From: Candidatus Binatia bacterium
Lineage (GTDB): Bacteria > Eisenbacteria > RBG-16-71-46 > SZUA-252
Length of the DNA: 64,000 bases
NCBI GenBank assembly: GCA_035631035.1
Contig: DASQJL010000011.1
Coordinates: forward strand, 1-64,000
Direction: 5' to 3'
Part shown: positions 1 to 8,574 of the stretch, piece by piece
Layout: each line of letters begins with the position of its first letter
Position numbering within the stretch: position 1 is the first letter of the stretch
Program-made: the position numbers and the translations under genes
The notes under the pieces: model-generated
What the model saw: only the letters and a program-made list of their open reading frames with translations
Told to the model about the DNA's origin: nothing
Database searches by the model: none

Positions 1-459
1 ATCCCGATTGGCGCGAAGCGCTTCGGCCAGCCCCCGGGAACCCGAGCTGGCCGAGGGAGCCACGACGAACGCGATTCGCGTCCCCGAACCTGCCTGCGTT
101 CCGGCCGCGGCTTGGATCCCGGCCACGACTTCCGCGCCAGCCACGGCGGCTCCGAGCGCCAACCGCTCGGCCCCCTCGACGGCTGCCGGCTCCACCCCGG
201 CCGACTCCGCATGCCACGTCTGGAAGAGGGTCACAGCGGGCGGGATGCCGCCCCGAGAAAGGAGCAGGAACACGGGAGCAACTCCCGCCGATTCAATGTA
301 TTCCAGGCCGAGACGGTCCGCGGCGGCGCGCAGGTAGCGTCCCGCCTCGCGCGCCGTCAATCCCGGGAGGGTCTCCCGTGGCATCGTCAGAAGTGACTGC
401 AATAGCGTCAGTTGCGCCTTGACGTCCAGGGCACTTCGGGGCGTTTCGCTCGAATTCAC
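1..459 (-). CDS. Partial protein, possibly M20-peptidase-like (N-terminal 153 codons)
   Basis: The minus strand reads open from a GTG at 459-457 to the window edge without a stop, so the C-terminal part lies outside. A GGGAGG ribosome binding site sits just upstream of the GTG. The product begins VNSSETPRSALD, then has a helical stretch (LLQSLLTMPRETLPGLTARE) and a segment reading ...TLFQTWHAESAGVEP..VEGAERLALGAAVAGAEVVAGIQAAAG. The layout (N-terminal helix pair, extended strand, then a Gly/Ala-rich helix) recalls the start of M20/M28 zinc peptidases, where a metal-binding His-x-Asp follows the strand. Here the equivalent is WHAES, so the Asp is not evident. The family call is therefore an inference and the protein could be a catalytically dead relative. 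Codon use fits coding on this strand much better than the plus-strand ORFs over the same bases. Confidence 0.6.
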   Translation of the reverse strand, partial: MNSSETPRSALDVKAQLTLLQSLLTMPRETLPGLTAREAGRYLRAAADRLGLEYIESAGVAPVFLLLSRGGIPPAVTLFQTWHAESAGVEPAAVEGAERLALGAAVAGAEVVAGIQAAAGTQAGSGTRIAFVVAPSASSGSRGLAEALRANRD

Positions 460-626
460 CCAGCCTCCCTCGTTCCGTTCGGGGAAAGGGCATCATAGCG
501 GCTCCCCATTCCCTTGAAACAATGGGATTTGTACTTGACAGCCCCAGGGCCCGGCCGGAGGATCGTGGGCGGTCGGCGACTTGGCCCCCGCCAATGCCGT
601 CGTGTTACAACGTGGGGAGGGGAGGA

Positions 627-827
627 ATGCGGGAGATGGAAGTCAACTTTCCCGAGTGCCGCAAGTGTTCGACCGGAGTCCTGATCCCACTTTCGGACTA
701 CGGACGGGATGGCGCCCCGATCACCTACAAGGCTTGGGTCTGCACCAATCCCACCTGCGGCTTCAACGTCCGCATCGACAACGGTGAGATCAGCCTCGGC
801 CGAACCGTAGGTCCATCCACCAAGTAA
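627..827 (+). CDS. Small zinc-ribbon protein
   Basis: A 66-residue protein starting MREMEVNFPECRKC. It contains a Cys-x2-Cys pair (residues about 11-14) and a second Cys-x4-Cys pair (WVCTNPTCGF, about residue 45), which together form a plausible single zinc ribbon. The second pair is followed by a short strand-rich tail. The start at 627 is preceded by a strong GGGGAGGGGAGGA purine stretch; an upstream in-frame ATG at 522 would add a tail without ribbon character and lacks such a site. It lies 36 bases ahead of the HAD gene on the same strand, so the two are probably co-transcribed. Zinc ribbons of this size are often nucleic-acid or protein-binding adaptors. The specific role is not recognisable. 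Confidence 0.7.
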   Translation: MREMEVNFPECRKCSTGVLIPLSDYGRDGAPITYKAWVCTNPTCGFNVRIDNGEISLGRTVGPSTK

Positions 828-863
828 ACGCGCCGCTTCCCGGTTTCGCGACGGTCGAGGGCT

Positions 864-1550
864 ATGATCCAGGCCATCATCTTCGATCTGGACAACACCC
901 TGACCGACTTCATGAAGATGAAGCGCGCGGCGATCGACGCGGCCGTGGACGGGATGATCGACGCCGGGCTCAAGCTGACCCACGCCGAGATCTCCGAGAA
1001 GATCTACAACGTCTACGACCGCGAGGGGATCGAGTACCAGCAGGTCTTCGATCTCTTCCTCAAGGAAGAGCTGGACCGGATCGACTACAAGATCCTCACC
1101 AGCGCCATCGTCGCCTACCGCCGCGCCCGCGACTCCTACCTGGTCCTCTACCCGCACGTGAACCTGACCCTGATGGAGCTGGCCCGCCGCGGGCTCCGCC
1201 TCGCCGTCGTCTCCGACGCGCCGCGCTTCCAGGCCTGGCTGCGCCTGGCCCATCTCCAGCTCCAGCACGTCTTCGAGCCGGTGGTCGCGTTCGAGGACAC
1301 CGGCGAGCGGAAGCCCTCGCCCAAGCCGTTCCAGCGCGCGCTCGAGATCCTCGGCATCGGACCCGACGAGGCGATCATGATCGGGGACTGGCCCGAGCGC
1401 GACGTGGTCGGGGCCAAGAAGGCGGGGATCCGAACGGCCTTCGCCCGCTATGGGGACACCTTCGACACCCGCGAGTCGGGGGCCGACTACGACCTGAACG
1501 ACATCCACGAGCTGGTGGAGATCGTGGACCGCCTGAACGGAGCCGACTAG
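864..1550 (+). CDS. HAD-superfamily hydrolase
   Basis: A 228-residue haloacid-dehalogenase-fold hydrolase. Motif I FDLDNTLTDF (residues 7-16) supplies the nucleophilic and acid/base Asp. Motif II is the Ser of VVSDAP (about 115), motif III the Lys of GERKPSPKP (about 153), and motif IV GDWPERDVVGAKKAG (about 172) carries the magnesium-binding acids. The all-helical cap between motifs I and II makes it a C1-type enzyme, closest in feel to the TIGR02253 group found in archaea and some deep bacteria. Phosphatase activity on a small phosphorylated metabolite is likely, but the substrate cannot be read from sequence. acpS begins 7 bases downstream, so the genes form one transcription unit. Confidence 0.9.
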   Translation: MIQAIIFDLDNTLTDFMKMKRAAIDAAVDGMIDAGLKLTHAEISEKIYNVYDREGIEYQQVFDLFLKEELDRIDYKILTSAIVAYRRARDSYLVLYPHVNLTLMELARRGLRLAVVSDAPRFQAWLRLAHLQLQHVFEPVVAFEDTGERKPSPKPFQRALEILGIGPDEAIMIGDWPERDVVGAKKAGIRTAFARYGDTFDTRESGADYDLNDIHELVEIVDRLNGAD

Positions 1551-1557
1551 CCGCCGC

Positions 1558-1917
1558 ATGGTGAGCGTCGGGGTGGACATCGTGGAGGTGGAGCGGATCC
1601 GCCGGGCGATCGGACGGTGGGGCCCGCTGTTCCTGGAAAAGGTCTTCACCCCGGCCGAGATCGCCTACTGCCGCGGGAAGGCGCGCGAGGCCGAGTCGTT
1701 CGCCGTGCGCTTTGCCGCGAAGGAAGCCTTCGCCAAGGCGCTCAAGGTGGGGAAGGCGTCGGTCTGGCAGGAGGTGGAGGTGGTCCGGAGCGAATCGCCG
1801 CGCCCCGCGCTGGCCCTGGCCGGAACCGCGCTCGCCCTCGCCGGGTCCCGCCGCGTCGACGTCTCCCTCTCGCACATCCCGACCTATGCCGTCGCCGTGG
1901 TCCTGGTGGAGGACTGA
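1558..1917 (+). CDS. acpS: Holo-[acyl-carrier-protein] synthase
   Basis: A 119-residue group I phosphopantetheinyl transferase that moves the 4'-phosphopantetheine arm from CoA onto a Ser of acyl carrier protein, activating it for fatty-acid synthesis. The N-terminus GVDIVEVERI contains the magnesium-binding Asp, and FAVRFAAKEAFAKAL carries the conserved W/F-A-x-K-E-A signature with the second metal-binding Glu. The C-terminal VDVSLSHIPTYAVAVVLVE is the usual closing strand set. Length matches the family (about 120-126). The stop TGA overlaps the ATG of the next gene (ATGA-type overlap), so translation is coupled to the NAD(P)HX repair enzyme, a very common bacterial pairing. Confidence 0.96.
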   Translation: MVSVGVDIVEVERIRRAIGRWGPLFLEKVFTPAEIAYCRGKAREAESFAVRFAAKEAFAKALKVGKASVWQEVEVVRSESPRPALALAGTALALAGSRRVDVSLSHIPTYAVAVVLVED

Positions 1918-3629
1918 TGCGCCTTCCGCCGCTCGAGTCGCGCGCGGTCACGGCCGAGCAGATGGCGGCCCTCGACCGCGCCACGATCCAGGGCCGCGGG
2001 GTACCCTCGCTCGCGTTGATGGAGCGCGCGGGCCGCGAGGCGGCGAAACGGATCGCGTCGTGGTGGCGGAGCGACGGCGCAGCGCTCTACGGGACCGCCC
2101 CGGGCGCGGCAGGGGCGTCGCGGCCCGCCGGCGCTCCGGCACGCGGCAAAGCCGGAGCGCGGAAGCCCGCGGCGCGCCGGGCTCCGGCGGGCGGGAATGT
2201 CCTGATTCTCTGCGGGCGCGGCAACAACGGCGGCGACGGCTTCGTCGCGGCCCGGTATCTCAAGGGGCTCGGCTTCACCGTGCGCGCCGCGGTCGCGGCC
2301 GAAGAGGGCTCCCTCTCGCCCGACGCGCGGACCAACGCCGACGCCTGCGCGCGGGCGCGCATCCCGATCACCTTCCTTCCCGATCCCCGGGGATGGGGGC
2401 CCGGAAGCGAGGTGGCGCTCGCCGCCCGCAACACGGCCTTCCTCGTGGACGCCCTGCTCGGCACCGGGTCGACCGGCGCGCCGCGGGGAGCGATCGGGGC
2501 GGCGATCGAGATGGCCGACGGCTCGGGGCGGCCGGTCGCCTCGATCGACCTCCCCTCGGGGGTGGACGGCTCCACCGGCTACGCCGAGGAGCCCTCGATC
2601 CGGGCGGCGCTCACGGTCACGCTGGCCGTCGTGAAGACGGGGCTCATGCTGGAGCCGGGACGAAGCCACGCGGGCCGGGTCGAGACCGTGGACATCGGGA
2701 TCCCGCCCGACCTCGTCGCCGAGCAGCCCGCCTCGCTCCTCATGGCCGACGCGGGCTGGGCGCGGTCGCTCCTGCCGCGCCGCCCGGCCGACGCGCACAA
2801 GGGCTCCATGGGGCGCGTGCTCCTCATCGGCGGGAGCGGCGGGATGATGGGCGCGGTGGCGATGGCCTCCGAATCGGTGCTTCGCGCCGGCGCCGGGTAC
2901 GCCGTCGCGGCCGTGCCGCGCTCCTGCGTCGATGTGCTGGAGTCGCGGGTCCCGGCGGTCGTGAAGCGCGGGATGCCGGAGACGCCGGCCCGCGCGCTCG
3001 CGCTCGACGCGCTCGACCCCATCCTGAACGAGGCGCTCCACGCCGACGTGATGCTGATCGGACCTGGCGCCTCGCGCGATCCGGAGACCGCCGAGCTGGT
3101 GCGGGCCCTGGTGGAACGGGTCGAGTGCCCGATCCTGCTCGACGCCGACGGCCTGAACGCTTTCGAGGGGCGACCGCTCCGCCGCCTGCACGCACCGCTC
3201 CTGGTTTCGCCCCACTACGGCGAGGCGGCCCGGCTCACCGGGCGGCTCATCGCCGAGGTGGCGCGCGATCCCATGGGATGGGCGCGCCGCTTCTCGGCGC
3301 AGAGCAACGCCATCGTGTGCCTCAAGTCCACGCCGATGCTGACGGCGGCTCCGGCCGAGCCTTTGATCCTGAACGCGAGCGGCAACCCCGGCATGGCCAC
3401 GGCGGGGGCGGGGGACGCCCTCTCCGGCGTCATCTCGGGGCTCTTGGCACAGGGGATGGATCCGTCCGAAGCGGCCGCGGTGGGATGCTTCGTCCACGGG
3501 CTCGCCGGCGACGTGGCGGCCCGGCGGAAGGGCATGCGCGGGATGATCGCCACCGACATCGTCGAGGCGATCCCGGCGGCGCTGGTCGCGCTGGAAGTCG
3601 GCGCGATCGAGGAGTCGGAGGCGCGATGA
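1917..3629 (+). CDS. nnr: Bifunctional NAD(P)H-hydrate epimerase / ADP-dependent NAD(P)H-hydrate dehydratase
   Basis: A 570-residue metabolite-repair enzyme. The N-terminal YjeF-like half epimerises damaged R-NAD(P)HX to the S form (LMERAGREAAKRI near residue 35; GRGNNGGDGFVAARYL near 100; IDLPSGVDGSTG near 210). The C-terminal ribokinase-like half uses ADP to dehydrate S-NAD(P)HX (KGSMGRVLLIGGSGGMMGA near 297; DADGLNAF near 408; the GAGDALSGVISGLLAQG anion-hole motif near 497). The start ATG overlaps the acpS stop. An Ala/Gly/Arg/Pro-rich low-complexity stretch of about 35 residues (roughly 56-93) is inserted before GRGNNGGDG, at a place that is normally a short loop. It is probably a flexible surface insertion. 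Confidence 0.95.
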   Translation: MRLPPLESRAVTAEQMAALDRATIQGRGVPSLALMERAGREAAKRIASWWRSDGAALYGTAPGAAGASRPAGAPARGKAGARKPAARRAPAGGNVLILCGRGNNGGDGFVAARYLKGLGFTVRAAVAAEEGSLSPDARTNADACARARIPITFLPDPRGWGPGSEVALAARNTAFLVDALLGTGSTGAPRGAIGAAIEMADGSGRPVASIDLPSGVDGSTGYAEEPSIRAALTVTLAVVKTGLMLEPGRSHAGRVETVDIGIPPDLVAEQPASLLMADAGWARSLLPRRPADAHKGSMGRVLLIGGSGGMMGAVAMASESVLRAGAGYAVAAVPRSCVDVLESRVPAVVKRGMPETPARALALDALDPILNEALHADVMLIGPGASRDPETAELVRALVERVECPILLDADGLNAFEGRPLRRLHAPLLVSPHYGEAARLTGRLIAEVARDPMGWARRFSAQSNAIVCLKSTPMLTAAPAEPLILNASGNPGMATAGAGDALSGVISGLLAQGMDPSEAAAVGCFVHGLAGDVAARRKGMRGMIATDIVEAIPAALVALEVGAIEESEAR

Positions 3630-3663
3630 CCGCAGGCTTCCGGCCCGCTAGCGAGGCGGCGCC

Positions 3664-4344
3664 ATGAACCCCAAGGGTCCCGGGCGCGACGATCCCGACG
3701 GCCGCCGGCGCGGCGCCGGACCGAGCGCCGAGCGCTCCGCGGCCTCACGGAACCGCGCGGTGCGGATCGCGCTGGCCCACGACCTGGTGCGGGCCGGGCG
3801 GATTCTCGACCGCCGCGGGATGATCGCCGCCAGCGAAGGCAACCTGAGCGCGAGGATGTCCGTGGATCGCGTGCTGATCACGCGGCGCGGAAAGCGCAAG
3901 GGGGACCTCACCCCGCGCGACTTCGTGGAGCTCACGCTGATGGAGCCGCGCGATTCCGTAGCCCGCGGCGTCGCCTCGACCGAGCACCGCGTCCATCTCG
4001 TCGCCTATGCGGTGCGGCGCGACGTCGAGGCGATCGTGCACGCGCATCCGGTGGCCCTCACCGCGTTCGCGCTGCGCGGGCACGCTCCCGACTTCTCGCG
4101 CATCGACGAGGCGCGCGCCATCCTGGGGCAGGTCGGATTCGTGCGCTACCACGCCTCGGGAAGCGACGACCTGGCCGAGGCGGTCGGGCTCGCGCTCGAT
4201 CCGCCGGGGGTCCTCGCGCCGGCGGTGCTGGTGCTGCAGAACCACGGGGCGATCTCGGTGGGGTCGAACGTGGAGGAGGCGGTCTCGCGGATGGAGATCG
4301 CGGAGCATCTCGCGGCGGCGATGCTCCTGGCCGAGCGGCGCTGA
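3664..4344 (+). CDS. Class II aldolase/adducin-family protein
   Basis: A 226-residue zinc-dependent class II aldolase, the family of L-fuculose-1-phosphate aldolase, L-ribulose-5-phosphate 4-epimerase and methylthioribulose-phosphate dehydratase. After a charged N-terminal extension of about 30 residues come the substrate-binding segment SEGNLSARM and the zinc ligands HAHP (about residue 120) and LQNHGAISVG (about 195). The expected catalytic acid may be the Glu of IDEARAI. The fold is complete and the length is typical once the extension is discounted. Which sugar phosphate or aldehyde it uses cannot be decided. It follows the nnr gene by 34 bases on the same strand and converges with the YjbQ gene 31 bases downstream. 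Confidence 0.9.
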   Translation: MNPKGPGRDDPDGRRRGAGPSAERSAASRNRAVRIALAHDLVRAGRILDRRGMIAASEGNLSARMSVDRVLITRRGKRKGDLTPRDFVELTLMEPRDSVARGVASTEHRVHLVAYAVRRDVEAIVHAHPVALTAFALRGHAPDFSRIDEARAILGQVGFVRYHASGSDDLAEAVGLALDPPGVLAPAVLVLQNHGAISVGSNVEEAVSRMEIAEHLAAAMLLAERR

Positions 4345-4375
4345 GCCGGCGCGGCCCCGTCCGCGACCCGCCGCG

Positions 4376-4798
<423 letters not shown>

Positions 4799-4807
4799 GG
4801 CGGCATT

Positions 4808-6202
4808 CTACGCCAGAGGCAGATCCAGGCTGAAGGCCGAGCCCGCGCCCGCCCGGCTCGCGGCCGTCAGCGTCCCGTCCATCCGCTCGGCCAGCTGCTT
4901 CGCCATGGCAAGCCCCAGGCCCATGCCGCCGACGCGTCGCGTCGCGGACCCGTCCACCTGGCTGAACGACTCGAACAGCGTGCTCATGTGGTCGGGAGCG
5001 ATGCCGGGGCCGTCGTCCTTGACGGTGATCCGCGCCCAGCTCCGGCCGCCACGCTCCGCGCGGCTCACCTCGATCCCGATGCGGGAGCCCTCCGGCGTGA
5101 ACTTGACGGCGTTGTCCACCAGCGCGTCGACGATCTGGAGCAGGCGCTGGCGGTCGAAGCGGACCGGCGGCAGGTCGGGCTCGGCGAGGAAGGCGAGCTC
5201 CCGAAGGCCCTGCGTGACGCCGGGCAGCCGCTCCTCGTAGTAGCGCCGCAGCGGTTCGATGACGTCCGCGGACTCCAGATGCAGCTCGATCCCGTTCCGC
5301 CGCAGCTCGGAGAAATCGAGCAGCTTCTCCAGCGCGCCCTTGAGATTCTGCGCCTCGCCGAGCGCCGCGTTCAGGAACTCGGCGGACTCGGGGGCCGGCT
5401 TCTCGGTCTCGATCACGATCTGCAGCGAGGCGATCACGACGGTCAACGGGGTGCGCAGCTCATGATTCACGTTGCTCAGGAACTCCGATTTCAGGCGGTC
5501 CAGCTCCATCAGATTTTCGTTGGCGAGGCGAAGCTGCCGGTTGTTCTCCAGGAGCCGGTTGTAGAGCTTGGTGTTGTGGAGCGCGACGCCGACCATGCCG
5601 AGCGAGGTCTGCAGCCCCTGCAGCTCCACGGGACCGTAGCTCCCCGCGCCGAGGCGAGGCCCGATCGCCAGAAATCCGAGGACCTCGCCCCGCGTGAGGA
5701 TGGGCGCAAAAAGCTCGATCGACTCGCGTCGCGCCAGGAGTGCGGCGGCGCGCGCCGGCTCGTCCGTCATCTCCCCGGCCGGCACGATACGCGGCTCCCG
5801 CGTGAAGCGCTCGAGCAGCCAGCCTCCGCAGACGCTGCCCAGTGCGGCGGCGGTCCGCCGGTCCATGCCGTGACTGCGGAGCAGCACCGGCGCCGAGCGC
5901 CCGTGCTCGGAGATCAGCCAGAGCGCGGCACGCGCGGTTCCGAGCTGCCCCATGAGATTGAAGAGGACCAGGTCGGCGACCCCATAGAGGTCGAGCGAGA
6001 TCGTCAGCTCCTGGCTGAGCTCCGAGAGCGCGAGCAGCTCGTGCTCCCGGCGCGCGACCAGGCGCAGGGCGTGGCCCGTCGCGTCGGGCTCCGGCGGAGC
6101 CGTCACCGGGCGCCCCGGCGCTGCCGTCACCGGGGGCTCCGGCGCTTCCGGCAACGAGGTCTCGGTCGGACGCGGAACGAAGGGGTCAGGAGTCGAGGGC
6201 AT
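4808..6202 (-). CDS. GAF-domain sensor histidine kinase
   Basis: A 464-residue soluble histidine kinase with no membrane segment. A Pro/Ala-rich N-terminal tail (1-45) leads to a GAF domain (about 55-215), a coiled-coil linker (LLENNRQLRLANENLMELDRL), a HisKA dimerisation helix with the phosphoacceptor His in EFLSNVNHELRTPLT (near residue 245), and a HATPase_c domain with N box DALVDNAVKFT, G1 DDGPGIAP, F box LFESFSQVD and G2 GMGLGLAMAK. It has no receiver or output domain, and no response regulator is adjacent. Its start overlaps the STAS gene by 17 bases, making it part of the partner-switching operon. It may feed a phosphorylation signal into that switch, or act on an unlinked regulator. 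Confidence 0.93.
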   Translation of the reverse strand: MPSTPDPFVPRPTETSLPEAPEPPVTAAPGRPVTAPPEPDATGHALRLVARREHELLALSELSQELTISLDLYGVADLVLFNLMGQLGTARAALWLISEHGRSAPVLLRSHGMDRRTAAALGSVCGGWLLERFTREPRIVPAGEMTDEPARAAALLARRESIELFAPILTRGEVLGFLAIGPRLGAGSYGPVELQGLQTSLGMVGVALHNTKLYNRLLENNRQLRLANENLMELDRLKSEFLSNVNHELRTPLTVVIASLQIVIETEKPAPESAEFLNAALGEAQNLKGALEKLLDFSELRRNGIELHLESADVIEPLRRYYEERLPGVTQGLRELAFLAEPDLPPVRFDRQRLLQIVDALVDNAVKFTPEGSRIGIEVSRAERGGRSWARITVKDDGPGIAPDHMSTLFESFSQVDGSATRRVGGMGLGLAMAKQLAERMDGTLTAASRAGAGSAFSLDLPLA

Positions 6203-6533
6203 GAAGCGCTTCTTCTTCGGAGCCGTCGATCGGAAGGAAGGGCTCGAGGTTGAGCAGATGGATGACCGAGGTCACGGCCGCCGACGGCGAGGCGATCCGC
6301 ACCCGGGTGTCGCCCTGACGGAACTCCTCGGCCAGGCTGAGGAGCGATCCCAGCCCGCTCGAGGCCATGAAGGTGATCCCGGAGAGGTCCAGCACGAGGT
6401 TCAGGTTTCGCGCGCGGACCCGCGATCCCACTTCGAGCAGGTGGGTCGCGCTCCGCGCGTCGAGACGGCCGCGCACCCGCAGCAGCACCGCGCGCCCGCG
6501 CGTCTCCTCCTGGATCCCAAAGCTATCCGGCAT
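6186..6533 (-). CDS. STAS-domain anti-sigma-factor antagonist (RsbV/SpoIIAA-like)
   Basis: A 115-residue single STAS domain. The core strand-helix motif VLDLSGITFMASSGLGSLLSLAEEF (about 47-71) carries the Ser at the position phosphorylated by RsbW/SpoIIAB-type kinases. In the classical scheme the unphosphorylated protein binds the anti-sigma kinase and frees the sigma factor or other target. It overlaps the upstream phosphatase-kinase gene by 11 bases and the downstream histidine kinase by 17, so the three are translated together. The partner kinase is most likely the ATPase domain fused to the neighbouring phosphatase, although the RsbW-like protein at 23.5 kb is also a candidate. Confidence 0.93.
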   Translation of the reverse strand: MPDSFGIQEETRGRAVLLRVRGRLDARSATHLLEVGSRVRARNLNLVLDLSGITFMASSGLGSLLSLAEEFRQGDTRVRIASPSAAVTSVIHLLNLEPFLPIDGSEEEALHALDS

Positions 6534-8574
6534 GGGTCGCCTCCTCCGCTGCCCTGGCGCCGAAGCACATCCAGGTGATGTTGCCCGCGGCCGTGGATGG
6601 GGTGTAGACGACGCGGCGCATCGTCCGATGGATGATCTCGAGACCCAGACCGCGCCCGCGCCGCCGCACGCGCGGATCGTTGAAGTCCTGGGACTTCCAG
6701 TGGTTCGCGCTGAACGGCGTTCCCTGATCCCGGATCAGGAACCAGCCGTCCCGCAGGTGTCGCGCGGCCGTCTCCGGAGCCGGCCGCTCCATCGCCCCGC
6801 GCGCCCCATTCCCCTTGGGCGGCAGCCACCAGATCTCGTACTCGCGACGGGCATCGTGGCCATAGCCGTGCTCGGCCACGTTCGCGCACACCTCGTACAG
6901 CGTGCTCGTGAGCAGGTCGCGCTCCGGCGCGGGGAGGGCGTCGAGGGCCGGATTCGAACGGATCCAATCGCGGATCGGCTCGAGAGGATCGGAGCGGCCA
7001 TCCAGCACCAGGCTCGTCCCGCGGCCCCGGGCTTCCTCGTATTGCGCGAGCGCCGCGTGCTCGGGGTCGTGATGGAGCACCACGATCGTCTCGTCGTCCA
7101 GACGCGACCCGTCGCCCGACCAGCGGGTGAGTCGCTCGAAGAGGCCGTCGATCACCCCGCGCGGGCCGCCGGAAGCCGTCTCGCGCAGCGCGGTCATCAT
7201 CCGATCGTGCCCGAACTGCTCGCCCCCCTCGACGTCGAAGGCCTCGCTCACCCCGTCGGTGAACTGCAGGAGGGTGTCCCCGGGCTCGAGGACGAGGGTC
7301 TGATCCTCCAGGGTCGCGCGAATGGCGCCGCCCCGGATCGCGCCGAGCGGGATTCCACGGGTCCTCAGACTCTCGACGGTGCCGGTCGAGCGGCGGTACA
7401 CCAACGTGGGATTGTGGCCCGCCGAGGCGTACGTCAGCCCGCCCGTGCGCGGGTCGAGGATTCCGTAGAACATCGTGACGAAGCTTCCCCGTCGCAGCGT
7501 GGCACCGAGACGCTCGTCGAGCGCCGCGAGGAGTGCCGCGGGAGAACCCGCCACCCCGCGGTCGGCGCGGAGGAGGGCACAGAGCATCGACATGATCAGG
7601 CAACCGGCGAGCCCCTTGCCCGAAACGTCCGCCACGGCGAGGCCGATGCGGCCGTCGGGAAGCGGGAAATAGTCGTAGTAGTCGCCTCCCACCTCGGCGG
7701 CCGCCCGCTGGGAACCCTCGATGACAAAGGCCCCCTCGACGATGCGGTCCGAGGGCAGGATCGAGCCTTGGATCTCGCGCGCCAGCTCCATCTCGCGGGC
7801 CAGCCGCTCCCGCTCCACCATCTCCGCCTGGGCGCGCTTCAGCTCGGCGGCCATGTCGTTGATGGCGCGGGCCAGGAGCCCCAGCTCGGTCCCGTCCCGG
7901 ATCGAAACCGGGGTGTCGAGGTCGCCGCCGGCAATCCGTCGGATACCGTCCCGCAGGACCGACACCGGACGGAGCACGTGCGAAAGAATCAGGAAGGAGG
8001 CGGTGAGACCGACCAGGAGCGAGATCGCCAGGATCAGCGATTGCTGCCGTCGCGCCCGCTCGATCACGGCATCCACGTAGCTCGTGCGCATCGCGACGAC
8101 GACGTGCCCCAGCCGCTTGCCCGAGGGGTGCAGGATCGGCACCGACGCGACCAGCTCGCGATCGCTCCGGCGCAGCGTCTCGCCGGCTGCACGCGGCGGT
8201 CCGTCCAGGACGGGGCGCAGGCCCGAGGGCTCCGCGAAGCGCGTGCCCAGCCGGTGGGGATCGGCGTGCCCCTGGATGATCCCCGCATAGTCCACCACCA
8301 CGGCGTAGGACAGCTCCGGCTGCTTCGCGAGCTTCTCCTTGAGCAGCGGATGCAGCGTGAGCTCCGGGAAATCGCTGAGCAGGACTCCGGAGCTCGTGAG
8401 CGCCAGGTTCCGCGCCTCCAGGAGCAAGCGGCTCGTCAGCTCCGACGTGAGCGCCCGGCGCGCGTTCCGCTCCGCGACGGCGCCCACGCTGAGCACGACG
8501 GCCGCGGTCAGCCCGACGGCCACCAGCGTGACGATCCAGCGGATGCCGAGGACCCGCTCGCCGCGCCCCCTCAC
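6523..8574 (-). CDS. Membrane PP2C (SpoIIE/RsbU-type) phosphatase fused to an RsbW-like ATPase domain
   Basis: A 683-residue protein. A first membrane helix (WIVTLVAVGLTAAVVLSVGAV, about 13-33) and a second (LILAISLLVGLTASFLILSHVL, near 190) flank a periplasmic sensor loop of about 150 residues. A HAMP segment (RPVSVLRDGIRRIAGGDLD) and a coiled coil (MVERERLAREMELAREIQ) lead into a SpoIIE-type PP2C domain with EVGGDYYDYF, VADVSGKGLAG, SAGHNP, FTDGVSEAF and DDETIVVL metal-site motifs. The last 150 residues are a GHKL ATPase (N box LYEVCANVAEHGYG, G1 DQGTPFS, G2 GRGLGLEIIHRT). The protein thus holds both the phosphatase and the kinase of a partner switch. The GTG start overlaps the preceding stop (GTGA), the only start that gives the whole protein without running into the neighbour. 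Confidence 0.93.
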   Translation of the reverse strand: MRGRGERVLGIRWIVTLVAVGLTAAVVLSVGAVAERNARRALTSELTSRLLLEARNLALTSSGVLLSDFPELTLHPLLKEKLAKQPELSYAVVVDYAGIIQGHADPHRLGTRFAEPSGLRPVLDGPPRAAGETLRRSDRELVASVPILHPSGKRLGHVVVAMRTSYVDAVIERARRQQSLILAISLLVGLTASFLILSHVLRPVSVLRDGIRRIAGGDLDTPVSIRDGTELGLLARAINDMAAELKRAQAEMVERERLAREMELAREIQGSILPSDRIVEGAFVIEGSQRAAAEVGGDYYDYFPLPDGRIGLAVADVSGKGLAGCLIMSMLCALLRADRGVAGSPAALLAALDERLGATLRRGSFVTMFYGILDPRTGGLTYASAGHNPTLVYRRSTGTVESLRTRGIPLGAIRGGAIRATLEDQTLVLEPGDTLLQFTDGVSEAFDVEGGEQFGHDRMMTALRETASGGPRGVIDGLFERLTRWSGDGSRLDDETIVVLHHDPEHAALAQYEEARGRGTSLVLDGRSDPLEPIRDWIRSNPALDALPAPERDLLTSTLYEVCANVAEHGYGHDARREYEIWWLPPKGNGARGAMERPAPETAARHLRDGWFLIRDQGTPFSANHWKSQDFNDPRVRRRGRGLGLEIIHRTMRRVVYTPSTAAGNITWMCFGARAAEEATHAG

